A stretch of 38,105 nucleotides of DNA. Origin: Pseudomonadales bacterium (GTDB taxonomy: Bacteria > Pseudomonadota > Gammaproteobacteria > Pseudomonadales > Azotimanducaceae). The notes beneath the pieces were generated by a model. That model was not told the origin of the DNA. It did no database searches and saw nothing but the letters and a program-made list of their open reading frames with translations. A program made the position numbers and the translations under genes. This document shows, piece by piece, positions 26,330 to 33,948 of this stretch. Location: contig JAJEIQ010000063.1 in the NCBI GenBank assembly GCA_022827905.1, positions 1-38,105 of the forward strand, written 5' to 3'. The number at the start of each line of letters is the position of its first letter. The first letter of the stretch is position 1.

Positions 26330-26555
26330 AGACAATGGCGTCCATTTCCTCGTTGGTGAGGGAGCCGCCTTGGTCAACGGACTGTTCCGCCAAGCGATAA
26401 ATGGGATCATCGGCGGGGGTGGTTGAATCGGTAAAGGGTTCCAGCCGGGCCGCTGGCTGTCCGCGATAGGTCAACACCAGCCGCTCGCCCCGGCCCACCC
26501 GTTGCAGAATGCCTTCCGCGTCACGCCGCAGTTCCACCATGGACACTGTTGCCAT
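26319..26555 (-). CDS. Phd/YefM-family antitoxin
   Basis: 78 residues. The N-terminal DNA-binding part MVELRRDAEGILQRVGRGER followed by LVLTYRGQPAARLEPF is the classic Phd/YefM (also VapB-like) pattern; the acidic C-terminus (SLTNEEMDAIVYGQ) should wrap the PIN toxin. It autoregulates in related systems; a perfect palindrome lies 33 bp upstream of its ATG. A broken copy of this gene's start is found at 18573-18641. Confidence 0.88.
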   Translation of the reverse strand: MATVSMVELRRDAEGILQRVGRGERLVLTYRGQPAARLEPFTDSTTPADDPIYRLAEQSVDQGGSLTNEEMDAIVYGQ

Positions 26556-26628
26556 TAGAGTTTAACTTTAAGTTGAAGTTGAAGTTGATGATTAATCATA
26601 CGCTCCTGTCTGGCGGCTGCAAGCGGTA
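26556..26628 (-). promoter_or_regulatory. Toxin-antitoxin promoter and operator (intact copy)
   Basis: Contains the perfect 12-bp palindrome ATGATTAATCAT at 26588-26599 and, next to it, tandem AGTTGA steps (about 26571-26588). Both are placed where Phd-type antitoxins bind their own promoter. The region from 26519 to 26628 is duplicated at about 18597-18708. No Shine-Dalgarno sequence is visible before the antitoxin ATG. Confidence 0.6.
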
Positions 26629-26657
26629 CAGTCTCCCAGTGAAGCTGTTTTCGATGG

Positions 26658-27809
26658 CTATTCCAGCAACGCGGCCCGGATGGCGGACAGTTCGGCGTCT
26701 GTGACCGCAAGCTCCTCGCGGATGAAGTTCATCACGCCGCCGTATTCCTCGTCCATCCAGGAAAGAGCGTGTTCGATGTAGCGCGGGTCTGACCGCATCA
26801 GGGGACTGAGAATCTCTAAAGGAAGCGCCGCCAGAAAGGCATAGGCGCCGCCTTCCTCTGCGGGTTCGTCGTCCGCACCGCCTCGGAATTCGGCCACGTA
26901 ATCGACGAGCTGTTCCGAGAGCGCGTAGTCGGCGACCACCGTGGCGCGGGGGACGCCGAGCGCCGTCAACAGCAGGGCGGCGCTGATGCCTGCCCGGTCC
27001 TTGCCGGCGGAGCAGTTGAATGCCAAGGGGATTTCCCCGGCAGCCAGCCGATCGAACATCGTCCCGAACGCGCTGGCATGGTCTTGGGCAAGCTGTGCGT
27101 AGCTGGCCGTCATGGCGTCGGCGACCCGCTCTGGCGTGACGTCGGGGTCGCGCAGCGCACCGAGGAACAGTGAGCCCGCAGGGGTGGCCGGGTCCGGAAA
27201 CGTCACGTAGTCCACTTGCCCGGCGGCCCAGCGCGTGGGCTCCTCGTGGCGCTCCTCTTCGGAGCGGTAGTCGCAGATCGTGGCGATGCCGAGGCTCGCG
27301 AGATAGGCGTAGTCCCCGTCGGTCAGGTTGGTCATCACGCCGGAACGGAACACCCGGCCCCACCGGACGCTGCGGCCGTCCTCCGTTGCGTAGCCGCCCA
27401 GGTCGCGAAAGTTGCGCCCGCCCTCCAGCGGCAGCAGGCGCACCGCGCCCCGAACCGCATCTCCAGACGCTGGGACTACCGAAAAGTACTGGCGGCGGGG
27501 TGGCGGCGGGGCGGTCCAGCGGTAGCTGTCCGTGGTGATGTCTTGGGCGATGACCATGACATCCTCGGTGAAGTCCGGATCGCCGGAAACCTCCAGCCGG
27601 ACGGGAGCGTCCGGTGCGTCGGTGACCCAATGCAGCAGGTATTCGTTGGCGGCAGCGCCCTGTTCAACCGAAAAGCTCGTAATCGCCACCGTCGCCGGCG
27701 CAGGAGCCTCGGATGATGTAGCGGCGCTGTCCGGTTCCGTTGGCTGGCCGCAGGCCGCTAGAGCCAGAGCGGCAACTAGTCCCGAGATAAACGCAATTGC
27801 TGAGCGCAT
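26658..27809 (-). CDS. Exported tyrosine-protein phosphatase-like lipoprotein (Tyr_phosphatase_3)
   Basis: 383 residues. Lipoprotein signal with lipobox ALAAC (Cys20), a beta-sandwich-like N-terminal region, then the atypical tyrosine phosphatase domain: GGRNFRDLGGYATEDG, VRWGRVFRSG, ATICDYRSEEER, and the CX5R loop NCSAGKDRAGI with nucleophile Cys266. The family includes MptpB-like and phosphoinositide phosphatases; its being outside the cytoplasm suggests use of extracellular phosphoesters. The frame runs further up to 27953, but the ATG at 27809 has GAGGG and AGGA upstream and starts a clean signal peptide. A leftward promoter (TTGAAG, 16 bp, TAGTAT at 27871-27844) fits this start. Confidence 0.87.
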   Translation of the reverse strand: MRSAIAFISGLVAALALAACGQPTEPDSAATSSEAPAPATVAITSFSVEQGAAANEYLLHWVTDAPDAPVRLEVSGDPDFTEDVMVIAQDITTDSYRWTAPPPPRRQYFSVVPASGDAVRGAVRLLPLEGGRNFRDLGGYATEDGRSVRWGRVFRSGVMTNLTDGDYAYLASLGIATICDYRSEEERHEEPTRWAAGQVDYVTFPDPATPAGSLFLGALRDPDVTPERVADAMTASYAQLAQDHASAFGTMFDRLAAGEIPLAFNCSAGKDRAGISAALLLTALGVPRATVVADYALSEQLVDYVAEFRGGADDEPAEEGGAYAFLAALPLEILSPLMRSDPRYIEHALSWMDEEYGGVMNFIREELAVTDAELSAIRAALLE

Positions 27810-27843
27810 CTTCCTGTCCCTCACCCATTCCTTGAGACCAAGC

Positions 27844-27871
27844 ATACTAACTGATCGATAACACTCTTCAA
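27844..27871 (-). promoter_or_regulatory. Candidate promoter of the phosphatase gene
   Basis: On the minus strand TTGAAG (27871-27866) and TAGTAT (27849-27844) are 16 bp apart. Transcription would begin about 28 nt before the ATG at 27809, leaving space for the GAGGG ribosome-binding site. Confidence 0.45.
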
Positions 27872-27938
27872 TTCGGAAAAACTGGCTGTGTTGGCAACAA
27901 AGTGAGGAGGCAGTGCGTGGGGGTTCCCACAAGCCTCG

Positions 27939-27957
27939 TATAATGGTTATCATTATT
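27939..27957 (+). promoter_or_regulatory. Fur-like box overlapping a -10 element
   Basis: TATAATGGTTATCATTATT matches the 19-bp Fur consensus (GATAATGATAATCATTATC) at 15 positions and includes the inverted repeat TAATG-N5-CATTA. Its first six bases are also a perfect -10 box (TATAAT) for the MBL-fold gene starting at 27963; no good -35 lies upstream. Occupation by Fur would block that promoter. The match is read directly; iron control is inferred. Confidence 0.6.
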
Positions 27958-27962
27958 TGGTG

Positions 27963-29006
27963 ATGAAAAAGACCCTATACGCTCTACTGATTCTCGCGGT
28001 CCTCGCCGGTGGTGCGACCGCTTTCATGTTCAACACCGCTGCAGGGCAGGACGCGCTGTTCAAACGCGCTGCAACCGCGGTCATGACCCGGGCTGTGGAC
28101 GAGTTCGACGGCTTGCGGGTGGTCGTGTGCGGCAGCGCCTCGCCGCTGGGCAACGATCCAAACCGGGCCCAGGCCTGCATCGCGGTGGTCACCCCGGAGC
28201 ACTTCTTTTTGTTCGATGTGGGCGCGCGCTCACCCATGCGCATCGCCCAGGCGGGCCTGCCGCTGGCGCGGATAGACGGTGTCTTCCTGACCCACTACCA
28301 CTCCGATCACATCGCCGGATTGCCCGACGTCAATCTGCCTTCATGGGTCCAGGGCCGGCCGGGGCCACTACAGGTTTACGGGCCCCAGGGTGTGGTGGGC
28401 GTGGTGGATGGCTTCAATGCCGCCTATCAACTCGATCGCGGCTACCGCACAGCCCATCACGGCAGCGAACTGCTGCCGCCGGAACACGGCTTCATGGTGG
28501 CCAATACGATCACATCGGATGGCGTCGTGTGGCAGGACGATTTGCTGACCATCACGTCGTTTCCTGTGGAGCATCCGCCGATTGAGCCGGCCGTTGGCTA
28601 CCGGGTGGACTACCGGGGGCGCTCGGTTGTGATCTCCGGTGACACCAACGCCGCGGACCGCCTGTTCGCAGTGGCCAAGGACGCCGACCTGTTGCTGCAC
28701 GATGCGTTGTCGCGAACGCTGCTCGACCCGATGATCGAAACGGCCACCGAAGCCGGCATCCCGGTCGCGCCAACGATCATGGCCGATGTCATCGACTACC
28801 ACGCGGATGCCGCCACGCTGCCGGACCGCGCGAAGGCTGCCGGAATCAAGCAGTTGGCGTTCTATCACATGGTGCCGGTGCCGGTGAACGCACTCGCCGC
28901 AAGGATGTTCATGCGCGGCCTGCCGGACTCCGTCATCGTCGTCAACGATCTGCACACATTCGATCTGCCTCCGCATTCCAGCGAGATCATGATCAGAGAG
29001 CCCTAG
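27963..29006 (+). CDS. MBL-fold metallohydrolase, membrane-anchored or exported
   Basis: 347 residues. One N-terminal hydrophobic segment (TLYALLILAVLAGGATAFMF) acts as a signal or anchor. The metal site HYHSDH (111-116) and the later FPVEHPP, ISGDTNAAD and FYHMVPVP segments provide the ligands of an RNase Z/AtsA-like beta-lactamase fold. It begins with GSASPLGNDPNRAQA, as in arylsulfatase-like and cyclic-nucleotide-phosphodiesterase-like members. ATG at 27963 is preferred; in-frame GTG and TTG codons precede it directly. A Fur-like box overlaps its -10 element, giving a leader of about a dozen bases without a ribosome-binding site. Substrate unknown. Confidence 0.87.
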   Translation: MKKTLYALLILAVLAGGATAFMFNTAAGQDALFKRAATAVMTRAVDEFDGLRVVVCGSASPLGNDPNRAQACIAVVTPEHFFLFDVGARSPMRIAQAGLPLARIDGVFLTHYHSDHIAGLPDVNLPSWVQGRPGPLQVYGPQGVVGVVDGFNAAYQLDRGYRTAHHGSELLPPEHGFMVANTITSDGVVWQDDLLTITSFPVEHPPIEPAVGYRVDYRGRSVVISGDTNAADRLFAVAKDADLLLHDALSRTLLDPMIETATEAGIPVAPTIMADVIDYHADAATLPDRAKAAGIKQLAFYHMVPVPVNALAARMFMRGLPDSVIVVNDLHTFDLPPHSSEIMIREP

Positions 29007-29029
29007 CAGCGCGGAGGTCGCAAGTTCAG

Positions 29030-29767
29030 GTGCAAAAGGCCGCAGCAAAACAACCAACCGGCAGCCGCCGCGCGCGAGGCGATGCAACGAAGAACGCCAT
29101 CATGCGCGCAGCCGAAAGGCTAATAGCGGAAGGCGGCGTGGAGAACGTGTCCATTAGGCAGATCGTTGCCGCCGCCGGCCAGAAGAACGAGTCGGCCCTG
29201 CAGTACCACTTCAGGAACCTGACCGGCCTTCTGGATGCCATCCAAGCGGAGCGATCCGAACAGGTTCAGGCGAAGCGCGCGGCATCGTTGGCCGCAATGC
29301 TCGCCAAGACACCGGAGCCATCACTGCGCCAGCTCTGCACGCTCATGGTTGAGCCCACCTTCCGAATCGCACGCGCGAGCGTGGAGTTTCGCCGCTACGT
29401 CACAGCCTTCGGGCACCAATTGGCAATCTCCGAGTCATCGCCCTTGCAAGCGGTTTCCAGGAAAGGCGGCGGCGGGCTGAGCGGGGAGCAGATCGGCAAC
29501 CTGCTTAGAAAGGCTTTGCCGCACCTGGACGAGGAAGCCTACCGGCAACGCATGGATGCGGCCATCATGCTGTGCGCTGCGTCCATGCACCGTCAGTCAA
29601 GACGAAAAAACGCCTTTCGCGGCCCGCAGTCCGAACTGTTCCTGCACAACCTGATAGACGCGTTGGTCGGTCTGTTGGGCGCGCCGATCTCTCCTGAAAC
29701 CCAAGCGCTGAACAACAAATCCTGTAGGGTGCCACAACCGCGCGGTCCTCGATTTGCCTTGTTTTAG
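29030..29767 (+). CDS. TetR-family transcriptional regulator
   Basis: 245 residues. Helix-turn-helix: NAIMRAAERLIAEGGVENVS and IRQIVAAAGQKNESALQYHF (residues about 22-62). The GQKN-SALQYHF recognition helix places it in a TetR group common in environmental proteobacteria. The start is GTG with GGAGG 12 nt upstream. It lies 23 bp after the MBL gene and about 100 bp before the amidohydrolase, so either could be its target. The C-terminal tail after about residue 220 looks unstructured. Confidence 0.87.
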   Translation: MQKAAAKQPTGSRRARGDATKNAIMRAAERLIAEGGVENVSIRQIVAAAGQKNESALQYHFRNLTGLLDAIQAERSEQVQAKRAASLAAMLAKTPEPSLRQLCTLMVEPTFRIARASVEFRRYVTAFGHQLAISESSPLQAVSRKGGGGLSGEQIGNLLRKALPHLDEEAYRQRMDAAIMLCAASMHRQSRRKNAFRGPQSELFLHNLIDALVGLLGAPISPETQALNNKSCRVPQPRGPRFALF

Positions 29768-29834
29768 CCCGGGTTAGGGCGCACCGGCGCCGAGCCTCCG
29801 CTCAGTCCGTTTCCTCGGCAATCGGCCCGGGCTA
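29765..29834. repeat. Inverted repeat upstream of the first amidohydrolase
   Basis: TAGCCCGGG at 29765-29773 and CCCGGGCTA at 29826-29834 are exact reverse complements 52 bp apart. The right arm merges with a possible -10 (TAGAAT, 29832-29837). It may be a paired operator for the upstream TetR or a terminator after it. Confidence 0.35.
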
Positions 29835-29866
29835 GAATGACGCATTCGCAGGCCGGAGGGGGACAT

Positions 29867-31006
29867 ATGGCTTACGCAAAGCCACTCGTCGTGGACATGG
29901 ATTCCCACGTGATGGAACCGCCGGACCTGTGGCAAAACTACCTAGAGCCCAAGTACCGGCATCGGGCCATCCGCATCGAGCGTGACGCGGATGGCGTCGA
30001 AACCCTCTTGGTGGACGACAAGGTGCTGCTGTCCGGGCGCCTCGCTGCACTCGGCGGTGCCGAGCACGACGCCGTGCAGGCTTTTGCCGACCCGGGCCTG
30101 ACTTACCTCGACGGTTGTCCGAAAGCGTCATACGACACCGATGCGCGGGTGCAACTGCTCGACGAATGGGGAGTTGACATGGGCGTCGTGTTTCCGACCA
30201 TCGGCATTCTGTGGGACAAGGAGGACGAACCTGAGCTTGCCATGGCGTACGCCCGCGCCTACAACAACTGGCAGTGGGATTTCGCCAGCCCTGCTTTGGA
30301 CCGCATTCTGCCGATCGCCCAAGTGCCGCTGTACGACGTCGAGCTGGCATGCCAGGAACTGAAGCGCTGTCTGGAGCTTGGCTTCAAAGGCATGTTTCTG
30401 GCACCGGAACCGGTGTGCGGCAAACGACCGTCGCATCCCGATTTCGATCCGATATGGCAGTTGCTGATTGAAGCCGACCTGCCGATTTGCGTTCATCTGA
30501 TCGTTCGTTTCGACAGAGTGGTAAACCTGTCGAGCACCCAATGGTGGAATGTCGCCCGGGAGCGCCCGGATACCGTCTTTTCGTTCGGGCTCGGGGGCAC
30601 CATGCAGTTGATTCCCGCAGTGGCCGCGCTCGTGTGCGATGGCCTGTTCGAGCGCCACCCCGAGCTGAAGGCAGCCATTGTCGAGTCCGGCGCCGGCTAC
30701 GTTCGCTACCTCATGGACCGATTGGATGAGAAGTACGCAAGGTTCAAGGCGGTGAGTTGCCTTTCCCGGCCGCCGAGTGAGTACATCCGCGAAAACCTTT
30801 GGTTTGTCATGGATCCGAGCGAGGCCGGCATCGACGCCCAGTGCGACTTGGTGGGCGAGGACCGATTTCTGTGGGGGTCCGACTATCCGCATGTTGACTC
30901 GCACATGACAGCCGTGCAGGAAGTCCACGCCGCCCTCGCGCCGATGTCCGAACGCCGCCGCAACATGGTGCTCGGCGACAACGCGCGTGCGCTGTTCGGA
31001 CTGTGA
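29867..31006 (+). CDS. Amidohydrolase_2-family metal-dependent hydrolase/decarboxylase
   Basis: 379-residue cytoplasmic TIM-barrel enzyme of the ACMSD/LigW-related group. The N-terminal metal motif is DMDSHVMEPPDLW, with His14 and Glu17 instead of the classical HxH; further ligands are His210 (ICVHLIV) and the conserved aspartate Asp339 in WGSDYPHVDS. Family members hydrolyse C-C or C-N bonds or decarboxylate aromatic acids. The start at 29867 is set by GGAGGGGG 5 nt upstream, 30 bp inside the maximal frame. A second, distant homologue is encoded at 35189. The neighbouring dehydrogenase could act on its product. Confidence 0.88.
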   Translation: MAYAKPLVVDMDSHVMEPPDLWQNYLEPKYRHRAIRIERDADGVETLLVDDKVLLSGRLAALGGAEHDAVQAFADPGLTYLDGCPKASYDTDARVQLLDEWGVDMGVVFPTIGILWDKEDEPELAMAYARAYNNWQWDFASPALDRILPIAQVPLYDVELACQELKRCLELGFKGMFLAPEPVCGKRPSHPDFDPIWQLLIEADLPICVHLIVRFDRVVNLSSTQWWNVARERPDTVFSFGLGGTMQLIPAVAALVCDGLFERHPELKAAIVESGAGYVRYLMDRLDEKYARFKAVSCLSRPPSEYIRENLWFVMDPSEAGIDAQCDLVGEDRFLWGSDYPHVDSHMTAVQEVHAALAPMSERRRNMVLGDNARALFGL

Positions 31007-31104
31007 TCACTGGCTGGCTGACCAAGTACAAGGGGGCAATAGCCGACACCGTTCACCACGGCGTAGATTGCCCGCCAAAATGAGAATTGCTGGGAAATAG
31101 TCCC

Positions 31105-31917
31105 ATGAGTACAAGCACGATTGGATTTGTGGGGCTAGGCGCCATGGGCGAGCCGATGGCGGCTCGGCTCTTGGGTGCCGGTTTTCGTGTTCTGAGCTAC
31201 GTGAACCGCAGCCGGGAGGCGATGGATCGCCTGAAGGCGAAGGGACTAATTGAAGTCTCCAACGCTTCTGAGTTGGGCGAGCAGTCGGATGTGGTCATGT
31301 GCTGCGTGTTCGATGAGCCGCAAAACGATCAAGCGTTGCGCGGCGCGGACGGGGTGATGGCCTCATTGCGCACCGGCGCGGTGGTTCTTCTTATGAGCAC
31401 CATTTCGCCGGGATACTGCCGAAAGCTGGCAGCGGAAGCCGCCAAGAGCGGCATCGTCGTGCTCGACTGCCCGTTGAGCGGGCTGGTGCAAGGTGCCGTG
31501 GATGGCACGCTGAGCCTGATGATCGGGGGGGCTGAGGACGACATCGCGGGCTGCGAGGACGTGCTCGCGCCCCTGGGCACGGTGTTTCGCTGTGGCGGCA
31601 TCGGCGCTGGCCAGGTCATGAAGCTGGCTAACAACGCCATCGCCATCAGCACGTTCAGCCTGGTCCTTGAAGTCAGGGAGCTGGTGTCCGCCTATGGCAT
31701 GGACTTGGATAATTTCATGTCGATTCTCAATCAATCCATCGGGGGCAGCGTGGTTTCGGAGCGGTTTCCGATGCCGAAGGGCAGACTGAAGATGATGGGC
31801 ATGCCGGAAAAGGATGTGTCCACTTGCTTGCGGCTCGCGAAGGAGCTCGGCATATCGCTGCCCATGGTCCAACAGTGCTTCGATGCGGGCAAGGCCGCAC
31901 TCAAGAGCGCGGAGTAA
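31105..31917 (+). CDS. 3-hydroxyisobutyrate dehydrogenase-family oxidoreductase
   Basis: 270 residues. N-terminal NAD(P) Rossmann motif GFVGLGAMGEPMAARLL (G-L-G-x-M-G), the substrate-binding signature region DCPLSGLVQGAVDGTLSLM, and the catalytic lysine Lys173 in GQVMKLANNAI. These define the beta-hydroxyacid dehydrogenase family (3-hydroxyisobutyrate, tartronate semialdehyde and related enzymes). The ATG at 31105 fits the fold; an upstream in-frame TTG at 31087 is unlikely. It follows the amidohydrolase by about 100 bp on the same strand and converges with the GPH transporter, whose stop is 12 bp away. Confidence 0.88.
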   Translation: MSTSTIGFVGLGAMGEPMAARLLGAGFRVLSYVNRSREAMDRLKAKGLIEVSNASELGEQSDVVMCCVFDEPQNDQALRGADGVMASLRTGAVVLLMSTISPGYCRKLAAEAAKSGIVVLDCPLSGLVQGAVDGTLSLMIGGAEDDIAGCEDVLAPLGTVFRCGGIGAGQVMKLANNAIAISTFSLVLEVRELVSAYGMDLDNFMSILNQSIGGSVVSERFPMPKGRLKMMGMPEKDVSTCLRLAKELGISLPMVQQCFDAGKAALKSAE

Positions 31918-31929
31918 GTTGATTCCGGA

Positions 31930-33276
31930 TCAATTCATGGATGATTGCATCCGGCCGTCCAGCTCCGCCTCGATCTCGCGGTGCCGCTCGCGGTTGAGGG
32001 GATACCTGAGGAAACACAGATAGGCGATGGCGAACGTGAGCGCCGCAAAGAGGCAGTAGGTGACCAACAGCCCATGAATGCCATCGGGCGTGTTGTCGGG
32101 CCCCGGCTGGAATCCGTAGAAGTGTTCAACGAAAGTGAAGGTGGTAACAACGGCTAGGGCGCTGCCGACCTTGCTGCTCGTTGTCATCAATGCGAAAAAC
32201 AAGCCCGCCCGTTTGCTTCCGGTTTGCAGCTCATCGTAGTCCGTTATGTCCGCCATCATGGATCGCACCAGCGTGGGCGCGGCGCCAAACACCATCCCGT
32301 AAACCGCCGTGTAGAGCCACAGCCCCATCGCGTTGCCCGGCTCCGCCGTGAGGTAGAGAACACTGTGGACCGCGAACCCGGCAAACAGGGCGAGGCGCAT
32401 GGTGCGATCCTTGCCGAGGGCCACGGCCAACTTGAGCCAGAGCGGCATGACGACGGCACTGATCAAGAAGATGAGCAGCAACGCGATGCTCGCCAAATCG
32501 GGCAGCTCGAACAGGTAGGTGACCAGAAATATGTAGAGCGCGCCGGTGGCGGAGAACGCGAATCCGACAGCTAGGTCCGCAACCAGGATTCGCCATAGAA
32601 GGGCGTTCTTGAGGAGGATGGAGATGGCTTCCCGCCAATCCACTGTCATGTCCGTGCGCACGGCGTTGTCGGGTACGCCAAGCAGTAGGGGAAGTGCGGT
32701 CAAGGGCAGGAGGATGACGACCAAGTAGCCCATGCTGGCGACTTTGCTGACTTGTTCGTCTACCCCTAAAAGCTCGACAACTGCTGGTAGAGCAAGCACC
32801 GAGACCATGCCGACCAATACGAACACTTCCCGCCAGGTGAATAGACGGGACCGGTCGTCGTAGCTTCGAGCGAGTTCCGCGCCCCAGGACTGGTGCGCGA
32901 TGGCCATCATCGTGTAGCCCAAGTACATGACGATGAGCCAGCCGGCCAAGTAGATGGTGGACACGTCTGCGGCGTCCGGTGCGAAGACCATGTAAACGGA
33001 TAGCATCGAAATGGGCAGGGAAATGGCAATCCAGTGCTTTCGGCGCCCCCAGCGGGTGTCAAACCGATCGATGAGCAAGCCCATGATGGGGTCCGTTATC
33101 ACATCCCAAAGCCGCGCGACGGTGAATATGAGCCCAACAGTTGCGAGGCTTAGGCCAAGCTCGCTCGCGTAGAACGGAGGCAGGTAAATGGCGACCGGCA
33201 TCAACATCGCTGCCAGGGGCATGCTGATGCCTGAGTAGCAAGCCAGAACACGGCTGCTTAACGGTTTGGCCGCCAT
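31930..33276 (-). CDS. GPH/MFS_2-family cation symporter
   Basis: 448-residue membrane protein with 12 hydrophobic segments of the glycoside-pentoside-hexuronide:cation type (MelB-like). Diagnostic parts are DVITDPIMGLLIDRFDTRWG followed by RRKHWI after TM2, and SMMADITDYDELQTGSKRAG in the second half. In soil and marine bacteria such proteins often accompany steroid or terpenoid catabolism genes rather than sugar genes, so the likely cargo here is the substrate of the neighbouring P450 cluster. It starts 10 bp after the TetR stop, so the two form one operon. The 3' end meets the dehydrogenase gene with a weak hairpin (TTGAT-N5-ATCAA, 31919-31933). Confidence 0.9.
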   Translation of the reverse strand: MAAKPLSSRVLACYSGISMPLAAMLMPVAIYLPPFYASELGLSLATVGLIFTVARLWDVITDPIMGLLIDRFDTRWGRRKHWIAISLPISMLSVYMVFAPDAADVSTIYLAGWLIVMYLGYTMMAIAHQSWGAELARSYDDRSRLFTWREVFVLVGMVSVLALPAVVELLGVDEQVSKVASMGYLVVILLPLTALPLLLGVPDNAVRTDMTVDWREAISILLKNALLWRILVADLAVGFAFSATGALYIFLVTYLFELPDLASIALLLIFLISAVVMPLWLKLAVALGKDRTMRLALFAGFAVHSVLYLTAEPGNAMGLWLYTAVYGMVFGAAPTLVRSMMADITDYDELQTGSKRAGLFFALMTTSSKVGSALAVVTTFTFVEHFYGFQPGPDNTPDGIHGLLVTYCLFAALTFAIAYLCFLRYPLNRERHREIEAELDGRMQSSMN

Positions 33277-33286
33277 GGAGGTGCGT

Positions 33287-33871
33287 CTAGTTTGCTTTTG
33301 CGAGCTCTGGGGCGGCTGCCAACAAGACGGAAGTCTTCAGCGAAGCGAGCATGTTGTTGAGTTCAGGCCGAGATTCGCAGCGCTTTAGGCCCATGGCGGT
33401 TCGCACCAGAAAGCCTGCGAGTTGGGTCACGGTCTGTCCGGTCTGATTGATTTGCCCTTGATGGGGAGAGAGCAGTTCGACGGCAAGCTGCTTGTGGCGG
33501 CCGTGCGAAATCGCGATGGCGGCCCGCCCGGCTTCATTGTGTCCGCTGATAAGGTCTTCCACGTCATCCGACGTCTTAAGGCGCTCAAACGACCGCACGA
33601 CGGTCTCGGTGAGGTAAATCTCCAGTTGGTCAGCCAAGGTTTCCGCGCTGGCCAAGCGCTGGTTGATCCGGTCCAGCACCAGATCGGTGTTGCGGCTGAT
33701 GGCGGCTTCGATCAGTTCATTCTTGCTACCGAATTGGTCGTAAAGCGTTTGCCGTGAAACGCCGGCGGCATCGGCGATGTCCGTCATGGCCGTCTTGCGT
33801 GCGCCATAGCGAATGAAGGTGGCAATCGCGGCATCCACGATTTTGGTATTGGTGGACTGCATGCTTGGCAT
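33287..33871 (-). CDS. TetR-family transcriptional regulator of the P450 cluster
   Basis: 194 residues. Helix-turn-helix KIVDAAIATFIRYGARKTAM and TDIADAAGVSRQTLYDQFGS (about residues 10-50), a strong TetR match. It is cotranscribed with the GPH transporter and divergent from the P450 operon, the usual layout for a ligand-responsive repressor of both. The ATG at 33871 is taken; a second in-frame ATG lies three codons in. The palindrome ACTTG-A-CAAGT at 33889-33899 lies 18 bp upstream of the start and overlaps the -35 of the P450 promoter. Confidence 0.9.
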   Translation of the reverse strand: MPSMQSTNTKIVDAAIATFIRYGARKTAMTDIADAAGVSRQTLYDQFGSKNELIEAAISRNTDLVLDRINQRLASAETLADQLEIYLTETVVRSFERLKTSDDVEDLISGHNEAGRAAIAISHGRHKQLAVELLSPHQGQINQTGQTVTQLAGFLVRTAMGLKRCESRPELNNMLASLKTSVLLAAAPELAKAN

Positions 33872-33888
33872 CTTACGCCTACTTTACG

Positions 33889-33917
33889 ACTTGACAAGTA
33901 TTGAATGTTTGTAAAAA
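33889..33917 (+). promoter_or_regulatory. Promoter and operator of the P450/amidohydrolase operon
   Basis: ACTTG-A-CAAGT (33889-33899) is a perfect palindrome around a central base and contains the consensus -35 TTGACA (33891-33896). A suitable -10 (TAAAAA, 33912-33917) follows after 15 bp. A repressor bound here would block the -35 element directly. The TetR encoded next door is the natural candidate. Confidence 0.55.
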
Positions 33918-33948
33918 TGGCGAGCCTGGGAAATGCCTTGAGTGCCAG

